Shown: positions 16,275 through 19,343 of the stretch, in pieces
Numbering within the stretch: the stretch's first letter is position 1
Layout of the letters: each line of letters begins with the position of its first letter
Assembly (NCBI RefSeq): GCF_032229525.1
Contig: NZ_JAVTWB010000015.1
Coordinates: 1 to 19,343 of the forward strand
Origin: Accumulibacter sp032229525
GTDB taxonomy: Bacteria; Pseudomonadota; Gammaproteobacteria; Burkholderiales; Rhodocyclaceae
Direction of reading: 5' to 3'
Length of the DNA stretch: 19,343 bases
Position numbers and translations under genes: made by a program
Notes under the pieces: model-generated
The model's input: only the letters and a program-made list of their open reading frames with translations
Database searches by the model: none
What the model was told of the DNA's origin: nothing

Positions 16275-17310
16275 GATCGCGCTGCTTGCGCGATGGAGGC
16301 GATCGCGTCGGCGAACACCTCGGTCAGCGCAACAGGGAGATCGTGTGCCATTCCCTGGATCACCTGCATCTTCGCATCGGGAATGTGTGCTGCGACGTNN
16401 NNNNNNNNNNNNNNNNNNNNNNNNNNNNNNNNNNNNNNNNNNNNNNNNNNNNNNNNNNNNNNNNNNNNNNNNNNNNNNNNNNNNNNNNNNNNNNNNNNTG
16501 TGCCATTCCCTGGATCACCTGCATCTTCGCATCGGGAATGTGTGCTGCGACGTCGTAACCGCACTCGACAGGGATCAGCGGATCGTCGGCTCCGTGCAAG
16601 ACCAATGTTGGCGCAGCGATCGTCTGCAGCAAGGCACGGCGATCACCACTGGCGAGAAAGGCGGCCAGCTGTCGTGCCACGCCGCGCGGATGGAAACTGC
16701 GCTCGTGCTCGTCGGCCAACGCCGCCCGCAAGCGCTGCGGACAACTCGGAAAATCCGGGCTGGTGACAGCCAACTGCCGTCTCAGGGCGTCCTCCACCAA
16801 ACTCTCTTTGTCGCGTGCCGCCGGCAAGGGCGCCAGCAGTGCTTGCGACGCCTCGCGAGTCGGCGGCGGCAGGTTCGGATTGCTGCTGGTGGACATGATG
16901 CAGGTCAGGGACAAGGTGCGCTGAGGATAGGTCGCAGCAATGATCTGGGCGATCGCACCGCCCATCGACGCGCCGACGATATGCGCCCGATCGATGCCCA
17001 GCGCATCGAGCAGACCGACGCAGTCCGCAGCCATGTCCGCCAGGGTGTAAGGCACGCTCAGCGGCAAGCCGCCGCGCAGGGCTGCGCCGACATCAGGAAC
17101 GCCGGCCTGATCGAGCTTGCTGGACAGGCCGCAGTCGCGATTGTCAAAACGCAGCACGCGATAACCGCGGGCGACAAGCGCCTCGCAGAGCTCGATATTC
17201 CAGCGACTCAACTGCGCACCCAGCCCCATGATCAGCAAGATGACCGGCGCTGACAGCGGGCCAAGACTTTCGTACTCGATCTGGAGTTTGTTCGCGGTAA
17301 CTTGTGGCAT
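16271..17310 (-). CDS. Alpha/beta hydrolase (RdmC-like), interrupted by a scaffold gap
   Basis: An alpha/beta hydrolase whose exact substrate is unknown. From ATG at 17310 the protein has LLIMGLGAQLSRW, then RVLRFDNRDCGLS, then the nucleophile elbow GASMGG with Ser115, and HGADDPLIP with Asp243. The 100-N gap at 16399-16498 breaks it. The 55 bases on each side of the gap are identical, and collapsing them gives one continuous frame of exactly 885 bases. That is 294 residues, and it restores catalytic His271 in QGMAHDLP. The N terminus MPQVTANKLQIEYESLG is family-like; a longer open frame to 17529 is not. The TGA stop overlaps the exonuclease ATG. The style is that of the aclacinomycin methylesterase RdmC family, but cellular function cannot be deduced. 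Confidence 0.85.
16344..16398. repeat. Left copy of 55-bp identical sequence flanking the gap
   Basis: Identical to 16499-16553. It is hydrolase coding sequence, duplicated most likely because two contig ends overlap by exactly one 55-mer. Confidence 0.9.
16399..16498. other. Scaffold gap of 100 N
   Basis: A run of exactly 100 N, a conventional placeholder for unknown gap size. The flanking sequences overlap exactly, so the true gap length is probably negative (minus 55). Confidence 0.98.
16499..16553. repeat. Right copy of 55-bp identical sequence flanking the gap
   Basis: Identical to 16344-16398. Together with the other copy it marks the overlap between the two joined contigs. Confidence 0.9.
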
Positions 17311-17615
17311 GGCAGGACGACAAGGTGGTGGACAGGGAATTTCGCTCGATGCGGGATGTCGGCGACTGACGGGCAGCCGTTGAATGTACCACTCGATCTC
17401 CCGGGCGGCAAAACGAGTGCCTGGTTTTGAGGTCGTGCGGAACACGGCGCGCCTCTCCGCACAAAGCCTGTCGGGGACAGCGCCTGGCATTACGCTTCCT
17501 TTTTTTGGCCTGAATGAGACATTCGTCACCTTCCCGCAAAATGACGAAGGGGTTGCCTGTTCAAGGTCGGCTAGACTCCGTTTTTCTCATTTTCTTTCGT
17601 TCAGGAGCAGGCCCA
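17311..17615. promoter_or_regulatory. Divergent intergenic region between hydrolase and secreted protein
   Basis: These 305 bp separate two divergent genes. Reading frames cross it in both directions (extensions of the hydrolase to 17529 and of the secreted protein from 17514), but none looks protein-like. It contains a perfect 7-bp inverted repeat at 17522-17548 and an AGGAG ribosome binding site at 17602-17606 for the downstream gene. A TAGACT at about 17568 resembles a -10 box, but no -35 at normal spacing is convincing. I see no RNA gene. Confidence 0.5.
17522..17548. repeat. Perfect 7-bp inverted repeat TTCGTCA / TGACGAA
   Basis: TTCGTCA at 17522-17528 and TGACGAA at 17542-17548 are exact inverse copies, with a 13-nt spacer. 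The centres are 20 bp apart, about two helical turns, which would suit a dimeric regulator. Chance is possible given the short arms. Confidence 0.45.
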
Positions 17616-19103
17616 ATGAAATACCGCATCCGTCACGCCATCCTCGTCGCCTGCCTGTCCGGAGTTCCGACAGTGCCTTTCGCTCAGACCCTGGCGCGCG
17701 TTGCCGAGACTGACGCCAAGCTCGATTGCGCCGGGATAGCCGCGGAACAGAAGCGCATGGACGCACTGGTCGACGCCGGTGATCCAAACGCTCCCGGAGT
17801 TGGCAAAGCGGTCGCCGGCAGCGCCGCAAACGTCGGGGGGCAGGTCGTCGGTGCGACGGCTGCGCAGGCCTCCGGACTGTTCGGTGGGCTCGGCGGCCTG
17901 GTCGGCAAGGTGGCCGGCGTCGTCGCGCAACAACAAGTAGAGGAAAACCTTGCACCGGACGCAGCTGCGCAGCAACTCGCCGGCGAAGCCAGGGAGCGGC
18001 GCTCCTTCCTCGGCAAACTGGCCAGCGCCAAGGATTGTCGCGCCGACGACCTCGCCAATACCGGGAAGACGCTCGGTGCCGACGAATTCCGCAAGCTGGC
18101 CGAGGGCCCGGCGGCCGGGTCAGTGAAACCATTCAATACAAACGAGGTGCAAGCCGCGTTGGCTGAACCGGCGCTCCCGCTTGATAGCCAAGGCTTCCTT
18201 GAAGGAGAGCTGAAGACAGCCGGTAAGCACATTTATATCAGTGAGTTCCGGGTTCTTTTTGAAGTTGGTGGTCAGGTTTCTGCCAGCACCAGGGCAGGAT
18301 ACATGCCCGGGACAAACTATGGTGGTACGCGATCCAAGATCAAGTACCAGGTGGCCAATGTCAACGTTCCCGCGCTACAAGCGCTGACCGACAAAGCCTG
18401 GGCGGACTTGCAGGCAAGGCTCGCGGCGGATGGAATCCACCTGGAAGATGGAGCCGCCTTTACCTCCGCCAACGGTGCGGTATATGAGGCCACCGAGCCC
18501 GCCAGCACCGCCGCGGCCCCGGTCTACATCGAGCAGGATCTTGGCCATACCGTTCGCAAGTACCTCGTGCTGGCACCGACGGGAATGAAGTTACACGCGC
18601 GCGGCTTTGCCGGGATGGGCGCGGGCAACATGGGCAAACGCGTCGAGTGGAGCAAGGCTGGCCTCGACGGGATCGCCATCGGCGTGGCGGTCAACATTGC
18701 TTCGCTGGAGACGTCCGGCTCTGGCTCCTCCATTCTCCATCGTGACGGTGCCAATACTGGCGCTGGAGAACAGATGATGGTCACGGCGCCCCCGGGTGGC
18801 GCTGTTGCCAGTGGCCATGTCGACGCGGGAAGCGTGCGCGCGCCCAAAGGCCTGGTTGTACCCGGAACTTTCGCGCGTTTTCGCGATGTTGGCGGCTACG
18901 ACACCCAGAAGGACGCTGCCGTCAGGGCGCTGCAGGTCGTTGGCAACCTTGCCGGTGTTGCCGCCAACAAGTCGAAGACGGTGGAAATGGAGGTGGATCT
19001 CGACGGGCCGACCACCAGCCGCATGACTCTGACGGCGCTGGTCACCTTCAACAAGGCGATAAGCGATCAACTCAAGGCTGGCCAGCAGGCAAAAGGCAGC
19101 TAG
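17616..19103 (+). CDS. Secreted protein of unknown function, 495 residues
   Basis: I do not recognise a family. From ATG 17616 the protein starts with a signal peptide (MKYRIRHAILVACLSG to PFAQ, about 24 residues). The mature N-terminal part has two cysteines about 100 residues apart (LDCAGIAAEQ and AKDCRADDL), which could pair. They enclose a Gly/Ala-rich helix-prone stretch (GLFGGLGGLVGKVAGVVAQQQ). The middle contains KHIYISEFRVLFEVGGQVS, then a helix ALTDKAWADLQARLAADGIHL. The C-terminal half is rich in Gly and small residues and ends in alternating strands (TVEMEVDLDG, MTLTALVTFNKA). It is probably periplasmic or exported. AGGAG nine bases upstream supports the start over the upstream open frame. 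It is transcribed alone, divergent from the hydrolase. Function unknown. Confidence 0.8.
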   Translation: MKYRIRHAILVACLSGVPTVPFAQTLARVAETDAKLDCAGIAAEQKRMDALVDAGDPNAPGVGKAVAGSAANVGGQVVGATAAQASGLFGGLGGLVGKVAGVVAQQQVEENLAPDAAAQQLAGEARERRSFLGKLASAKDCRADDLANTGKTLGADEFRKLAEGPAAGSVKPFNTNEVQAALAEPALPLDSQGFLEGELKTAGKHIYISEFRVLFEVGGQVSASTRAGYMPGTNYGGTRSKIKYQVANVNVPALQALTDKAWADLQARLAADGIHLEDGAAFTSANGAVYEATEPASTAAAPVYIEQDLGHTVRKYLVLAPTGMKLHARGFAGMGAGNMGKRVEWSKAGLDGIAIGVAVNIASLETSGSGSSILHRDGANTGAGEQMMVTAPPGGAVASGHVDAGSVRAPKGLVVPGTFARFRDVGGYDTQKDAAVRALQVVGNLAGVAANKSKTVEMEVDLDGPTTSRMTLTALVTFNKAISDQLKAGQQAKGS

Positions 19104-19120
19104 CGTCGGCTCAAGAAACA

Positions 19121-19146
19121 GGCGCCACGCCGCAAGCGCTGGCGCC
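19121..19146 (+). terminator. GC-rich hairpin after the secreted protein gene, possible terminator
   Basis: GGCGCCA at 19121-19127 pairs exactly with TGGCGCC at 19140-19146 across a 12-nt loop, 18 bp after the stop. It lacks a following T-run, so it is at best an imperfect intrinsic terminator or an mRNA-end stabiliser. Confidence 0.45.
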
Positions 19147-19228
19147 ATCAATATTCATTGGGGGCTTCCATGGGGGCAGGCGATTGCTTGACGCGAGGGA
19201 GCCGCTCGATGCTGAACAACAGCCCCTT

Positions 19229-19258
19229 TTGATGACGGTATTTTTGGGTGCGTATAAT
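19229..19258 (+). promoter_or_regulatory. Sigma70-like promoter: TTGATG, 18-nt spacer, TATAAT
   Basis: A -35 box TTGATG (19229-19234) and a consensus -10 TATAAT (19253-19258) are separated by 18 nt. It is the best canonical promoter in the window and points to the reading frame that starts at 19266. Transcription would begin around 19265, so that start codon would be leaderless or nearly so. Confidence 0.65.
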
Positions 19259-19322
19259 CCGTATTATGTCAACTTGCAAGCATAACCGTATGCCACACAT
19301 GGACAAAGGAAAGATCGTTTCC
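19254..19322. repeat. Cluster of short palindromes over and downstream of the promoter
   Basis: In order: ATAAT-CCGT-ATTAT (19254-19267), CTTGCAAG (19273-19280), GCATA-ACCG-TATGC (19280-19293) and GGAAA-GATCG-TTTCC (19308-19322). The first and third share an internal CCGTAT, repeated about 27 bp apart. They may be operators. Confidence 0.4.
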
Positions 19323-19343
19323 TATACTTTCTGCGAGCAAACA
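19266..19343 (+). CDS. Start of an unrecognised reading frame, cut by window end
   Basis: An ATG at 19266 opens a frame of 26 codons running to the window edge without a stop. The peptide begins MSTCKHNRMPHM and continues MDKGKIVSYTFCEQT from a possible internal start at 19299. No strong ribosome binding site precedes any of the three ATGs (19266, 19290, 19299). Base composition is more AT-rich than the rest. The well-placed promoter upstream supports a gene here, but which ATG is used, and what the product is, cannot be told. Confidence 0.35.
   Translation, partial: MSTCKHNRMPHMDKGKIVSYTFCEQT

Noticed and set aside
16344..16553. A genuine direct repeat or insertion-site duplication around the gap
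   Set aside because: The copies are identical, lie exactly at both gap edges, and collapsing them restores a catalytic residue and reading frame, so an assembly artefact is much more likely.
16273..17253. A long plus-strand frame across the N gap, opposite the hydrolase
   Set aside because: Its continuity depends on undefined bases, and the minus strand carries a clear alpha/beta hydrolase.

Overview
The window is a GC-rich chromosomal segment, coding-dense and arranged in short operons, from what looks like a betaproteobacterium. The basis is protein style and gene order: ygfZ divergent from mltG-tmk-holB-pilZ-tatD, tadA followed by a cytoplasmic-looking YkuD protein, an AcnA-type aconitase, and a COG3146 acyltransferase. 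A Rhodocyclales / Candidatus Accumulibacter-type organism would fit, but that is inference and no marker gene here proves it. A scaffold gap of 100 N shows the window comes from a draft (possibly metagenomic) assembly.

Layout. (1) 1-3373, plus strand: the 3' three quarters of aconitase, then a FemAB/GNAT-like acyltransferase with a TTG start. (2) 3470-7030, minus strand: a KefB/C-type cation:proton antiporter, a radical SAM protein, and a Sir2-family protein. The Sir2 gene starts directly after the radical SAM stop codon, in the same frame, and its only usable start is CTG. (3) 7215-8161, plus strand: tadA and a YkuD L,D-transpeptidase-like gene overlapping by 4 nt. (4) 8143-9964, minus strand: ygfZ then an NRDE/TANGO2-family gene. 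(5) 10175-14774, plus strand: a tightly packed operon mltG-tmk-holB-pilZ-tatD-ankyrin protein, with stop/start overlaps at four of the five junctions (all but holB/pilZ and pilZ/tatD are ATGA/GTGA type). (6) 14766-17310, minus strand: an alpha/beta hydrolase interrupted by the scaffold gap, coupled by an ATGA overlap to a DEDDh exonuclease fused to a UvrC/Cho-like half. (7) 17616-19103, plus strand: an unrecognised secreted 495-residue protein. After it comes a strong sigma70-like promoter with several small palindromes, in front of a reading frame that leaves the window.

Most of the segment is housekeeping: TCA cycle, tRNA editing, Fe-S maintenance, peptidoglycan, dTMP synthesis and clamp loading. 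The observations most worth a second look are: the Sir2 gene that conventional start rules would truncate past its NAD site; the DEDDh exonuclease whose GIY-YIG half has lost key motif residues; the scaffold gap whose 55-nt identical flanks can be collapsed to restore an intact hydrolase; the secreted unknown protein and its upstream inverted repeat; and the palindrome-rich promoter at the right edge. I saw no CRISPR array, prophage, insertion sequence, tRNA or rRNA. I do not see clear evidence of a complete new system; the Sir2/radical SAM pair is the best candidate for an uncharacterised functional unit.
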